DNA of 64,000 bases, taken from positions 4,092,001 to 4,156,000 of the forward strand of contig NZ_LT629688.1 of the NCBI RefSeq assembly GCF_900101785.1. Direction: 5' to 3'. Below the pieces are notes generated by a model. That model was not told the origin of the DNA. It saw only the letters and a program-made list of their open reading frames with translations, and searched no databases. Positions 38,755 to 47,079 of the stretch are shown piece after piece; position 1 is the first letter of the stretch; the number at the start of each line of letters is the position of its first letter. A program made the translations under genes and the position numbers. Origin of the DNA: Auraticoccus monumenti (lineage in GTDB: Bacteria; Actinomycetota; Actinomycetes; Propionibacteriales; Propionibacteriaceae).

Positions 38755-39216
38755 GTGCAGACCTTCCTGCCCTACCCGGACTTCGCTGCGAGCGCGGCCA
38801 CGCTGGACACCAAGCGGCTCGGCAAGCAGCGGGTGGAGACCCTGCAGGTGATGAAGGCGCTCACCGTCGAGAACTACGGCTGGCGGCACCACCCGGTGGC
38901 CAAGATGTGGCGCGGCCACCGGGCGTCGCTGATGGACTACCAGGTCGCCACCTGTCGTGAGTGGACCGGCCGCGAGTTCGGCGACACCACGCTGGAGTCC
39001 ACGCTCGCCTTCCTCGCCCTCCCCTCCCTGGTCACCCCCGAGCTGGACGAAGTGGCTCTGTGGCGCAGCGGCGAGCACCGGGCCCCGCGCTGGCTGGGCG
39101 ACGAGGCGGTGCACCGCTCCCACCGCTCGAAGCTGCTGGCCAAGGACCCCGAGCACTACCGCGCGCACTTCCCCGACACGCCCGACGACCTCGACTACGT
39201 CTGGCCCACACCCTGA
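38755..39216 (+). CDS. MSMEG_6728 family protein
   Basis: 153 residues. The start QTFLPYPDFAASAATLD, the LGKQRVETLQVMKAL helix and the YGWRHHPVAKMWRGH block are characteristic of the MSMEG_6728 family, which has a distant relation to pyrimidine-dimer glycosylase (T4 endonuclease V-like) domains. DNA repair activity is therefore possible but unproven. GTG start with a leaderless -10. The stop codon overlaps the inverted repeat that precedes fabD. Confidence 0.82.
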   Translation: MQTFLPYPDFAASAATLDTKRLGKQRVETLQVMKALTVENYGWRHHPVAKMWRGHRASLMDYQVATCREWTGREFGDTTLESTLAFLALPSLVTPELDEVALWRSGEHRAPRWLGDEAVHRSHRSKLLAKDPEHYRAHFPDTPDDLDYVWPTP

Positions 39217-39266
39217 GAAACGTTTGTAGGGTTCTCACAAGATCGCCGTGACATCTTCGTGATGTC
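39214..39266 (+). promoter_or_regulatory. Promoter/operator region of the fab operon
   Basis: Two dyads precede fabD. TGAGAA (39214-39219) and TTCTCA (39232-39237) flank a possible -10 TAGGGT (39227-39232). GACATC (39250-39255) and GATGTC (39261-39266) have a five-base loop. These are candidate FasR or other regulator sites; the assignment is inference. Confidence 0.45.
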
Positions 39267-39306
39267 CCTCCGCGACCGAGGGGCCTTGATTGGGAAGAGT
39301 GGGGAC

Positions 39307-40521
39307 GTGCTCGCCATCGTCGCGCCCGGACAGGGCGCCCAGACCCCCGGATTCCTCAAGCCCTGGCTGACGGAGTCCTCCTTCGCCGACCGCCTGACCT
39401 GGTTGTCGGCGGTCGCCGGGCTGGATCTGGTCCACTACGGCACCGAGGCCGACGCCGAGACCATCCGCGACACCGCCGTGGCCCAGCCCCTCCTGGTGGC
39501 CTCCGGCCTGCTGGCCTCGCTCCAGCTCTTCCCCCACCCCGCCGACGCCTTCAACTACATCGGCGTCGCCGCCGGGCACTCGGTCGGCGAGCTCACCGCG
39601 GCCGCCGGCGTCGGCGTCATCCGCGCCGAGCAGGCGATGGTCCTGGTCCGCGAGCGCGGCAAGGCGATGGCCGCGGCCAGCGCCGCCCGTCCCACCTCCA
39701 TGACCGCCGTGGTCGGCGGCAAGCCCGAGGACGTGCTGGCCGCCCTCGAGAAGCACGGCCTCACCCCCGCCAACAACAACGGCTCCGGGCAGATCGTGGC
39801 CGCCGGCACCATCGAGCAGCTCGCCGCCCTCGAGGCCGACCCGCCCGCCCGCGCCCGCCTGATCCCGCTCAGCGTCGCCGGCGCCTTCCACACCCAGCAC
39901 ATGGCCCCCGCCGTCGCCCACCTGGCCACCCTCTCCAAGGCCGTCAGCACCTACGACCCGCGCGTCCCGCTGCTCTCCAACGCCGACGGCCAGGTCGTCC
40001 AGCACGGCCGCGACGTCCTCACCCGCATCGTCGGCCAGGTCGCCAACCCGGTCCGCTGGGACCTGTGCCTGCAGACCATGGCCGACCTCGGCGTCACCGG
40101 ACTGCTCGAGGTCCCGCCCGCCGGCACCCTGACCGGCATCGCCAAGCGCAACCTCAAGGGCGTCGAGCTCTTCGCCCTCAACACCCCCGACCAGCTTCCT
40201 GACGCGATGGACTTCGTCCGCAAGCACGGTGCCGACCAGGTCGCCTCCCAGCACTCCAACCCGACCTGGCGCCTGGTCGTCTCCCCCGGCAAGGGCGAGT
40301 TCGTCCGCACCGAGGGCATCGGCCCCGACGAGGTCCTCCCCCCGCTGGCCACCGTCGGCACCGTGGCCAACCTCCGCGAGGAGATCCCGGTCAGCGCCCC
40401 CCACGGCGGTGTCGTGGTCGAGTGGCTGGTCGAGGACGGCGACCCGGTCGCCCCCGGTCAGCCCCTGCTGCGGCTGCACCCGGTCGTCGAGACGGCCGGC
40501 GCCGCCGAGGTCAACCGGTGA
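39307..40521 (+). CDS. fabD: Malonyl-CoA:ACP transacylase with C-terminal carrier-like domain
   Basis: Moves malonyl from CoA to ACP in FAS-II. GQGAQ is at 8-12, the nucleophile Ser92 is in GHSVGE, and the catalytic His is near 195 (AFHTQHM). The usual FabD core ends near residue 305, but this protein has 404. The extra ~95 residues (WRLVVSPGKGEF ... EEIPVSAPHGGVVVEW then DGDPVAPGQPLLRL) follow the biotinyl/lipoyl hammerhead pattern. Where the modified Lys would sit (the AMKM loop) the sequence is VANLREE, so it is probably unmodified. GTG 39307 matches FabD starts; ATG 39259 would add 16 odd residues. Its stop overlaps fabH. Confidence 0.92.
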   Translation: MLAIVAPGQGAQTPGFLKPWLTESSFADRLTWLSAVAGLDLVHYGTEADAETIRDTAVAQPLLVASGLLASLQLFPHPADAFNYIGVAAGHSVGELTAAAGVGVIRAEQAMVLVRERGKAMAAASAARPTSMTAVVGGKPEDVLAALEKHGLTPANNNGSGQIVAAGTIEQLAALEADPPARARLIPLSVAGAFHTQHMAPAVAHLATLSKAVSTYDPRVPLLSNADGQVVQHGRDVLTRIVGQVANPVRWDLCLQTMADLGVTGLLEVPPAGTLTGIAKRNLKGVELFALNTPDQLPDAMDFVRKHGADQVASQHSNPTWRLVVSPGKGEFVRTEGIGPDEVLPPLATVGTVANLREEIPVSAPHGGVVVEWLVEDGDPVAPGQPLLRLHPVVETAGAAEVNR

Positions 40522-41537
40522 CGGCGCTGCAGACCTCCACCGGCTCGGCCTACTCCCGGATCCTCGGCGTCGGCGGCTACCGCCCCCGCCGGGTCGTCGA
40601 CAACGCCGAGATCTGCACCATGATCGACTCCACCGACGAGTGGATCCGCACCCGCTCCGGCATCACCGAGCGCCGTTGGGCCGCCCCGGACGAGACCATC
40701 GCCATGATGTCGGGCGAGGCCGCCCGCAAGGCCGTCGAGCGCGCCGGTATCGAGCCCTCCCAGATCGACTGCGTGATCGTCTCCACCGTCACCCACATGC
40801 ACCAGACGCCGGCCATCGCGCCGCTGATCGCCCACCACCTCGGCGCCGTCGGGGCCGCCGCCTTCGACATCTCCGCCGCCTGCGCCGGGTTCTGCTACGC
40901 CACCGCGATGGCCGACGCCATGGTCCGCGCCGGCACCGCCACCCACGTCCTGGCCATCGGCGTCGAGCGGCTCTCCGACCTCACCGACCGCAGCGACCGG
41001 GCCTCGGCCTTCATCTTCGCCGACGGCGCCGGTGCCGCCGTGATCGGACCCAGCGACGTCCCGGCCATCGGCCCGGTGGTCTGGGGCTCCGACGGCGAAC
41101 GCGCCGGCACCATCGTCCAGACCGCCGCCTGGGACGAGGTCCTCGGCCCGCACGGCGAGGCCCGCGACCTCGAGCGCACCTTCCCCACCCTGCGGATGGA
41201 GGGCCGCGAGGTCTTCAAGTGGGCCTCCTACACCGTCGCCGCCAAGGCCCAGGAGGCTCTGGACCGGGCCGGCGTCGCCGCGGCCGACCTCGACGTCTTC
41301 ATCCCGCACCAGGCCAACGACCGGATCACCACCGCGATGACCCGCACCCTGGGCCTGCGCGAGGACATCGTCATCGCCCGCGACATCGTCCGCCAGGGCA
41401 ACACCTCCGCCGCCTCCATCCCGCTGGCCATGGAGGCCCTCTACGAGGAGGGCCGCATCTCCTCCGGCCAGACCGCGCTGATCATCGGCTTCGGCGCCGG
41501 GCTGGTCCACGCCGGCCAGGTGGTGGTCCTCCCGTGA
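40518..41537 (+). CDS. fabH: 3-oxoacyl-ACP synthase III (KASIII)
   Basis: Condenses an acyl-CoA primer with malonyl-ACP to start fatty acid synthesis. 339 residues with the Cys-His-Asn triad: Cys122 in SAACAGF, His264 in PHQAN and Asn295 in GNTSAAS. In actinomycetes this enzyme often takes branched primers; that is not readable here. GTG start overlapping the fabD stop (GTGA). A 133-base gap to acpP contains a small 7-bp hairpin (41566-41585). Confidence 0.96.
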   Translation: MTALQTSTGSAYSRILGVGGYRPRRVVDNAEICTMIDSTDEWIRTRSGITERRWAAPDETIAMMSGEAARKAVERAGIEPSQIDCVIVSTVTHMHQTPAIAPLIAHHLGAVGAAAFDISAACAGFCYATAMADAMVRAGTATHVLAIGVERLSDLTDRSDRASAFIFADGAGAAVIGPSDVPAIGPVVWGSDGERAGTIVQTAAWDEVLGPHGEARDLERTFPTLRMEGREVFKWASYTVAAKAQEALDRAGVAAADLDVFIPHQANDRITTAMTRTLGLREDIVIARDIVRQGNTSAASIPLAMEALYEEGRISSGQTALIIGFGAGLVHAGQVVVLP

Positions 41538-41670
41538 CCGCCGCCACCCCCTTCCTCCGTCGCTGCCGTCCCCTCGCCGGGACGGGCGACGGCGTGTCAC
41601 CCGACACACCCCCGAAGGTCCGCCGGATCCACGGCTGACCACGGACCCACCAACAGACGAGGAGGGCCCC

Positions 41671-41916
41671 ATGGCCACCACCGAAGAGATCCGCACGAAG
41701 CTCGCCGAGATCGTCAACCAGGTCGCCGGCGTCTCCGCCGACGACGTCCAGCTGGACAAGTCCTTCACCGACGACCTGGACGTCGACTCGCTGTCGATGG
41801 TCGAGATCATCGTCGCCGTCGAGGACGAGTTCGACGTCGAGGTGCCCGACGAGGAGGCCAAGAACCTCCGCACCGTCGGCGACGCCGTCGCCTACATCGA
41901 GCGCACCCGCGCCTGA
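41671..41916 (+). CDS. acpP: Acyl carrier protein
   Basis: 81 residues, acidic four-helix carrier for growing acyl chains. The 4'-phosphopantetheine attachment site is Ser40 in DVDSLSMVE. ATG is preceded by a strong GAGGAGG at about seven bases, suited to the high expression ACP needs. It sits between fabH and fabF in the standard order. Confidence 0.97.
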   Translation: MATTEEIRTKLAEIVNQVAGVSADDVQLDKSFTDDLDVDSLSMVEIIVAVEDEFDVEVPDEEAKNLRTVGDAVAYIERTRA

Positions 41917-42018
41917 CGTCACCGGTCGGTCGCCCGGGACCTTCCGGGCGACCGACCGACCCTCTCCCTCCCGCCCCGACCGGGCGGCCCGTACCACCCG
42001 CACCCAGGAGCACCGCCC

Positions 42019-43350
42019 ATGACCAGCCGAACCGTCCAGGGTCGAACCGTCGTCGTCACCGGACTCGGAGCGACCACCCCGCTCGGCGGGGACGTCGCCA
42101 GCACCTGGTCGGCCATGCTGGCCGGTCGCTCCGGCACCCGCGAGCTCACCCACGAGTGGGCCGAGCCGCTGCCCTCCCGGGTGGCCGCCGAGGTCGCCGT
42201 CGACCCCCTCACCGTGCTCGAGCGCGTCGAGGCCCGCCGGATGGACCGCAGCACCCAGCTGGCCACCGTCGCCGCCCTCGAGGCCTGGTCCGACGCCGGC
42301 TTCAGCGTCCGCGACGAGTCCCTCGACCCCGACCGCCTCGCCGTCTCCATCGCCACCGGCATCGGCGGCATGCAGACCCTGCTGCAGACCTGGGACACCC
42401 AGAAGGAGAAGGGGCACCGGCGGGTCAGCCCCTTCGCCATCCCGATGCTGATGGGCAACGCCTCGGCCGGCAGCGTCGGGCTCCGCCTCGGCGCCCGGGC
42501 CGGCGTGCACACCCCCGTCGCCGCCTGCGCCTCCAGCAACGAGTCCATCGCCCAGGGCCTGGACATGATCCGCTACGGCCGCGCCGACATCGTCCTGGCC
42601 GGTGGCACCGAGGCGGTGGTGCACCCGCTGCCGATGGCCTGCTTCGGCCAGATGCAGGCGCTCAGCCGCCGCAACCACGACGCCGAGCACGCCTCCCGCC
42701 CCTGGGACGTCGACCGCGACGGCTTCGTGCTCGCCGAGGGTGCCGCGATGCTGGTGCTGGAGACCCTCGAGCACGCCCAGGCCCGCGGCGCCCACATCTA
42801 CGGCACCCTCGTCGGCGCCGGGTACTCCAACGACGCCCACGACATGGTCCAGCCCGACCCGGCCGGCACCGGTCAGACCAACGCCGTCAAGCGGGGGCTG
42901 GCCGACGCCGACCTCGCCCCCCGCGACGTCGTCCACGTCAACGCGCACGCCACCTCCACCCCGCAGGGCGACCTCACCGAGGCCCTGTCCATCCGCCAGG
43001 CCCTCGGCGACGCCGTCGACGGCGCGGTGGTCACCGGCACCAAGTCCATGACCGGGCACCTGCTCGGCGGCGCCGGGGCGCTGGAGTCCCTGGCCACCCT
43101 GCTGGCCCTGCACCACCGGGTGGTGCCCGCCACCATCAACATCGACACCATCGAGCCCGACCTGGGCATCGACGTGGCCACCACCAACCGCGAGCTCCCC
43201 GCCGGCGACCTGGCCGCGGTCAACAACTCCTTCGGCTTCGGCGGCGCCAACGTGGCCGTCCTGCTGACCAACCAGAACAGTTCCGCTCCGCGGGGCCAGA
43301 ACAGCTCGGCACCCCTCGAGGCAGCCGGGCAGACAGGAGACGCCTCGTGA
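42019..43350 (+). CDS. fabF: 3-oxoacyl-ACP synthase II (KASII)
   Basis: Elongating condensing enzyme of FAS-II, 443 residues. Catalytic Cys170 (VAACASSNES), His310 (NAHATSTPQGD) and His347 (MTGHLLGGAGALE). A 25-residue Ser/Gln-rich tail beyond the usual end has a duplicated NSSAP element (QNSSAPRG and QNSSAPLE). ATG is preceded by AGGAG. The stop overlaps the accD start (GTGA). Confidence 0.95.
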   Translation: MTSRTVQGRTVVVTGLGATTPLGGDVASTWSAMLAGRSGTRELTHEWAEPLPSRVAAEVAVDPLTVLERVEARRMDRSTQLATVAALEAWSDAGFSVRDESLDPDRLAVSIATGIGGMQTLLQTWDTQKEKGHRRVSPFAIPMLMGNASAGSVGLRLGARAGVHTPVAACASSNESIAQGLDMIRYGRADIVLAGGTEAVVHPLPMACFGQMQALSRRNHDAEHASRPWDVDRDGFVLAEGAAMLVLETLEHAQARGAHIYGTLVGAGYSNDAHDMVQPDPAGTGQTNAVKRGLADADLAPRDVVHVNAHATSTPQGDLTEALSIRQALGDAVDGAVVTGTKSMTGHLLGGAGALESLATLLALHHRVVPATINIDTIEPDLGIDVATTNRELPAGDLAAVNNSFGFGGANVAVLLTNQNSSAPRGQNSSAPLEAAGQTGDAS

Positions 43351-44792
43351 CCACCACCGCCGCACCCGCCGCCCCGGCTCCCGCCGCCGCCGCCGCCAAG
43401 GTCAAGGTCCCCCGCGAGGAGGACCCCCGCAACCCGAACCTCCGGCTGGCGCACCTCCTCGACGAGGGCTCGGTCGAGCTGATCACGCCCGACGACGAGT
43501 CGGGCATGCTCGCCGCGACCGGCACCATCAACGGCTGCCGGGTGGTCGCCTTCTGCTCCGACCCCACCGTCATGGGCGGGGCGATGGGCATGGACGGCTG
43601 CGACGTGGTGGTCCGCGCCTACGAGCGCGCCATGGCCGACCGGGTCCCCATCATCGGCATCTGGCACTCCGCCGGCGCACGGCTGGCCGAGGGGGTCCTC
43701 TCCCTGCACGCCGTCGGCCGGATCTTCCACTCGATGACCACCGCCTCCGGCGTCATCCCGCAGATCTCGATCGTGCTGGGCTTCGCCGCCGGTGGCGCCG
43801 CCTACGGCCCGGCCCTCACCGACGTCGTCATCCTCGCCCCCGAGGGCCGCATCTTCGTGACCGGACCCGACGTGGTCCGCTCGGTCACCGGTGAGGACGT
43901 GGACATGCTCCGCCTCGGCGGCCCCGACACCCACAGCCGCCGCTCCGGGGTGGTGCACGTGGTCGCCGACGACGAGGCCCACGCCATGACCCAGGGCCGG
44001 CTGATCACCACCCTGTTCGCCAGCCAGGGCTCCCTCGGCGAGGTGGTCGACACCGACCTGGCCAGCTTCCTGCCCGAGTCGCCCAGGCGCGCCTACGACG
44101 TCCACCCGCTGGTCAACGGCCTGCTGGACGAGGGCTCCTCGATCGAGCTGCACGCCCGCTGGGCCCCGAACATCTCGGTCACCCTGGGCCGCCTCGGCGG
44201 CCGCACGGTCGGCGTGATCGCCAACAACCCGCTGCGTCTCGGCGGCTGCCTGGACTCCCTGAGCGCGGAGAAGGCCGCCCGGTTCGTCCGCATGTGCGAC
44301 GCCTTCGGGGTGCCGCTGGTGGTGCTGGTCGACGTCCCTGGCTACCTCCCCGGCGTCGGGCAGGAGTGGGACGGCGTGGTCCGTCGTGGCGCGAAGCTGC
44401 TGCACGCCTTCTCCGAGGCCGTCGTCCCCTGCGTCACCCTGGTCACCCGCAAGTCCTACGGCGGCGCCTACATCGCCATGAACTCCCGCTCCCTCGGCGC
44501 CACCAAGGTCTTCGCCTGGCCCGGTGCGGAGATCGCGGTGATGGGTCCCGTGGCCGCGGTCCGGATCCTGCACCGGCGCAAGCTGGCCGCCGTCCCCGAC
44601 GACGTCCGCCCGCAGGTCGAGGCCGAGCTGGCCGCCGAGCACGAGCGGATCGCCGGCGGGGTGGAGAAGGCGGTGGAGATCGGGGTCGTGGACGAGATCG
44701 TCACCCCCGACCGCACCCGCTCCGCGCTGGCCGCAGCCGTGCGGGAGGCCGACCACGGGCTCAGGGGCAACCACACCAACATCCCGCTCTGA
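43347..44792 (+). CDS. accD: Acyl-CoA carboxylase carboxyltransferase (beta) subunit
   Basis: Transfers carboxyl from carboxybiotin to acetyl-CoA or propionyl-CoA, giving malonyl-CoA for FabD. 481 residues with N and C crotonase-type halves: GIWHSAGARLAEGV (first oxyanion loop), GFAAGGAAYGPAL, VTGPDVVRSVTGE, VDVPGYLPGVGQEW and KSYGGAYIAMNSRSLGA. The single-chain form is like actinobacterial AccD or PCC beta, partnered with a biotinylated alpha chain encoded elsewhere. An Ala/Pro-rich leader of about 25 residues precedes the fold. Translationally coupled to fabF. Confidence 0.94.
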   Translation: MTTTAAPAAPAPAAAAAKVKVPREEDPRNPNLRLAHLLDEGSVELITPDDESGMLAATGTINGCRVVAFCSDPTVMGGAMGMDGCDVVVRAYERAMADRVPIIGIWHSAGARLAEGVLSLHAVGRIFHSMTTASGVIPQISIVLGFAAGGAAYGPALTDVVILAPEGRIFVTGPDVVRSVTGEDVDMLRLGGPDTHSRRSGVVHVVADDEAHAMTQGRLITTLFASQGSLGEVVDTDLASFLPESPRRAYDVHPLVNGLLDEGSSIELHARWAPNISVTLGRLGGRTVGVIANNPLRLGGCLDSLSAEKAARFVRMCDAFGVPLVVLVDVPGYLPGVGQEWDGVVRRGAKLLHAFSEAVVPCVTLVTRKSYGGAYIAMNSRSLGATKVFAWPGAEIAVMGPVAAVRILHRRKLAAVPDDVRPQVEAELAAEHERIAGGVEKAVEIGVVDEIVTPDRTRSALAAAVREADHGLRGNHTNIPL

Positions 44793-44803
44793 GGCCCGGG
44801 GAG

Positions 44804-45607
44804 GTGTCGGCCCCGGCGCACGAGGAGGTACCCCAGCTGCTGCACGAGGCCGTGGCGGGACGTCCGACGCGGTGCGTGTGGCGCAACGCCCTGGGCGGGC
44901 TGACCTTCGCGGTCGGCTCCCCGGTGGTGGAGTACCTGAAGTGGTCCCCCGAGTGCTGGGAGACCGACCTGGGGCTGGAGGCGGAGAAGACCGCATGGGC
45001 CTCGCGGTGGGTGGCGGCGCCTGAGGTGCTGGACGTCGGCTTCGGGGTCGACCCGCGGCTCGGTCCCGGTGCCTGGGTCCGCACCCGCGCGCTGCCCGGC
45101 ACCACGGCGATCGGTCCGGAGTGGCAGTCCGAGGCCACCGTCGTCGAGCTGGGACGGGCCCTGCGCGAGCTGCACGACCGGCTGCCGGTGCGCGAGTGCG
45201 CCTGGTCCTGGTCGGCGGAGGACCAGCTGGCCCGGCTGCGCGAGCACCTGCCCGACGCCCCGCTGGACGCCCTCGGGGAACCCCCGGAGGTCGACCGCGA
45301 GGTCGTCTGCCACGGGGACGCCTGCAACCCCAACTTCCTGATGCGGCCCGGCGCCGACGGTCGCCCCCGCTGCAGCGGGTACGTCGACCTCGGCGAGCTG
45401 GGGCTGGCCGACCGCTGGTCCGACCTCGCCCCGGCCCTGCTCAGCCTCGGCTGGAACTTCCCCGACGTCGCCGGGCCGGAGCGGCGTCGGGACCTGCTGC
45501 TCGAGGGCTACGGCGTCGACCTCGACGCCGACCGGCTCGACTGGTACACCCGGCTCTACACGGCCGGTGACGGTGACGCGCCGGCCGAGGGTCAGAAGAC
45601 GGTGTAG
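44804..45607 (+). CDS. Aminoglycoside 3'-phosphotransferase-like kinase
   Basis: 267 residues, the normal APH(3') length. Catalytic loop CHGDACNPNF (HGD..N, residues about 168-177) and metal loop YVDLGELGLADRWSDLA match APH(3') enzymes well, with a nucleotide-binding Lys in VEYLKWS. It may phosphorylate aminoglycosides or an unknown hydroxylated metabolite; resistance is not shown. GTG 44804, 11 bases after accD and with a GGGGAGG adjacent, so it may be read through from the fab operon. Its end overlaps the convergent SDR gene by 16 bases. No mobile element is near. Confidence 0.82.
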   Translation: MSAPAHEEVPQLLHEAVAGRPTRCVWRNALGGLTFAVGSPVVEYLKWSPECWETDLGLEAEKTAWASRWVAAPEVLDVGFGVDPRLGPGAWVRTRALPGTTAIGPEWQSEATVVELGRALRELHDRLPVRECAWSWSAEDQLARLREHLPDAPLDALGEPPEVDREVVCHGDACNPNFLMRPGADGRPRCSGYVDLGELGLADRWSDLAPALLSLGWNFPDVAGPERRRDLLLEGYGVDLDADRLDWYTRLYTAGDGDAPAEGQKTV

Positions 45608-46362
45608 CCGCCGTCGATGGTGACCACCGACCCGGTCATGAACGCCGACGCCTCCGAGGCCAGGAACACCACCGTCGGGGCGATCTCCTCGGGCATCGCG
45701 TAGCGCTGCTGCGGGGCGTCCTCGATCCAGCGGGCCCGGAAGACCGGGTCGTCGACCGGGGCCATCTCGGTCTTGACGTAGCCCGGCGCGACCGCGTTGA
45801 CCCGGATGCCGAGCGGGGCCCACTCCGCGGCCAGCGACCTCGTCAGCTGGTGCACCGCGGCCTTGGAGGCGTTGTAGGCCGGCTGCCACTGCGGCCGGTT
45901 GACGATCATCGCCGAGATGGAGCCGATGTTGATGATGGACCCCCCTCCGGCGTCGGCCATCGACCGGGCGGCGACCTGGCTCATCTTCCACAGGCCCTCG
46001 ACGTTGGTGTCGAACACCGCGCGGAACTCCTCGTCGGGGACCTCCAGCGCCGGCCGGTGGAAGCAGGCACCGGCGTTGTTGACCACCACGTCCAGACGTC
46101 CGCCGAGGTCCCGGGCGACCTCGACCGCAGCGGTCACCGACTCCCGGTCGGTGACGTCGAGCCCCGTGCCCAGCACCTGCCGGCCGGTCTCGCGGGCCAG
46201 CTCGCCGGCCACCCGCTCGCAGGCCGCGGCGTCCCGACCGCCGATGACCACGTCCGCACCGGCCTCGGCCAGCGCCCGGGAGAAGGCGAGCCCCAGCCCG
46301 CGGTAGCCGCCGGTGACCAGGGCGGTGCGCCCGTCCAGGGCGAAGGTGTCCAGGACGCCCAT
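45592..46362 (-). CDS. SDR family oxidoreductase
   Basis: 256 residues, Rossmann-fold NAD(P)-dependent dehydrogenase. Cofactor motif TGGYRGLG (17-24), NNAGA near 92, catalytic Ser in IGSISAM, and YNASK (Tyr-x3-Lys) near 162, then PGYVKTEM. It resembles gluconate 5-dehydrogenase or 3-oxoacyl-reductase types. Being near fab genes makes a FabG role tempting, but it is on the opposite strand and coupled to a different gene. ATG 46362 overlaps the stop of the PCD-VOC gene (ATGA). Confidence 0.9.
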   Translation of the reverse strand: MGVLDTFALDGRTALVTGGYRGLGLAFSRALAEAGADVVIGGRDAAACERVAGELARETGRQVLGTGLDVTDRESVTAAVEVARDLGGRLDVVVNNAGACFHRPALEVPDEEFRAVFDTNVEGLWKMSQVAARSMADAGGGSIINIGSISAMIVNRPQWQPAYNASKAAVHQLTRSLAAEWAPLGIRVNAVAPGYVKTEMAPVDDPVFRARWIEDAPQQRYAMPEEIAPTVVFLASEASAFMTGSVVTIDGGYTVF

Positions 46363-47024
46363 CAGTCGCGGGCCTGCCAGGTGCAGATGCAGGCCTTGTT
46401 GCCCTGCGGGTCGGCCAGCACCCAGAAGGCCGGGGCGAACTCGTCGGTGACCAGGGTGCCGCCGGCCGCCACCGCCGCCTGCACCCGCGTCTCGGCCTGG
46501 TCGTGCGGGACGTGCACGTCGTAGTGGAAGCGCTGGCGGGGCTCCTCGTGCGGCTCCGTGCCCTGGAACCACAGGTTGGGCACGGCGTCACCGAGGTCGA
46601 CCAGGTCCTCGGCCACCTCACCGCCCCACTCGACGTCCTCCACCCCCAGCACCGCCTTCCAGAAGGGGCGCACCTGCTGCAGGTCGGGGGTGTCCAGCCC
46701 GATCTCCACGAAGGTGAGCGCCTCGGGCCGGGCGGTGACGCCGAGGTCGGCGGCCAGCCCGGAGATGGTGCTCGCCAGCCGCAGGTCGCGCACGGTCAGG
46801 CCCTGGACGTCGTGGCTCATCAGCCGGACGTCGACCCGGCCGTAGCGCAGGTCGACGTCGGGGTGGTGGTCCATCGCCTCGGCGGCGGCGCCGATCGCGT
46901 TCACCAGGGCCAGCCCGGTGGCGAAGTCGCCGGTCTCGAAGCGGGCGCAGAGCCGCGCCCACAGCTGGCGCCAGTCGTCGAGCCCGGCGTCGGCCACCTG
47001 CTGCCCAGTCAGCTTCTCGGTCAT
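46362..47024 (-). CDS. Pterin-4a-carbinolamine dehydratase / VOC domain fusion
   Basis: 220 residues in two domains. Residues about 1-95 fit PCD (4a-hydroxytetrahydrobiopterin dehydratase), with the catalytic MDHHPDVDLRYGRVDVRL and then SHDVQGLTVRDL in place of the usual TH..GGLT. Residues about 103-220 form a glyoxalase/VOC domain (FVEIGLDTPD ... FHYDVHVPHDQAE ... FWVLADPQGNKACICT). The fusion recurs in actinomycetes; its reaction is unknown. There is no aromatic hydroxylase nearby. Coupled to the SDR gene by a four-base overlap. Confidence 0.86.
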   Translation of the reverse strand: MTEKLTGQQVADAGLDDWRQLWARLCARFETGDFATGLALVNAIGAAAEAMDHHPDVDLRYGRVDVRLMSHDVQGLTVRDLRLASTISGLAADLGVTARPEALTFVEIGLDTPDLQQVRPFWKAVLGVEDVEWGGEVAEDLVDLGDAVPNLWFQGTEPHEEPRQRFHYDVHVPHDQAETRVQAAVAAGGTLVTDEFAPAFWVLADPQGNKACICTWQARD

Positions 47025-47079
47025 GGGTGCGATCCTGCCCGGTGCCTCCGACAGAAGTCGAGGGGGTCCGCCGGGGGCC

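Noticed and set aside
45592-46362. SDR as a FabG of the fab operon
   Set aside because: It is on the opposite strand, coupled to the PCD-VOC gene, and its motifs fit many SDR subfamilies.
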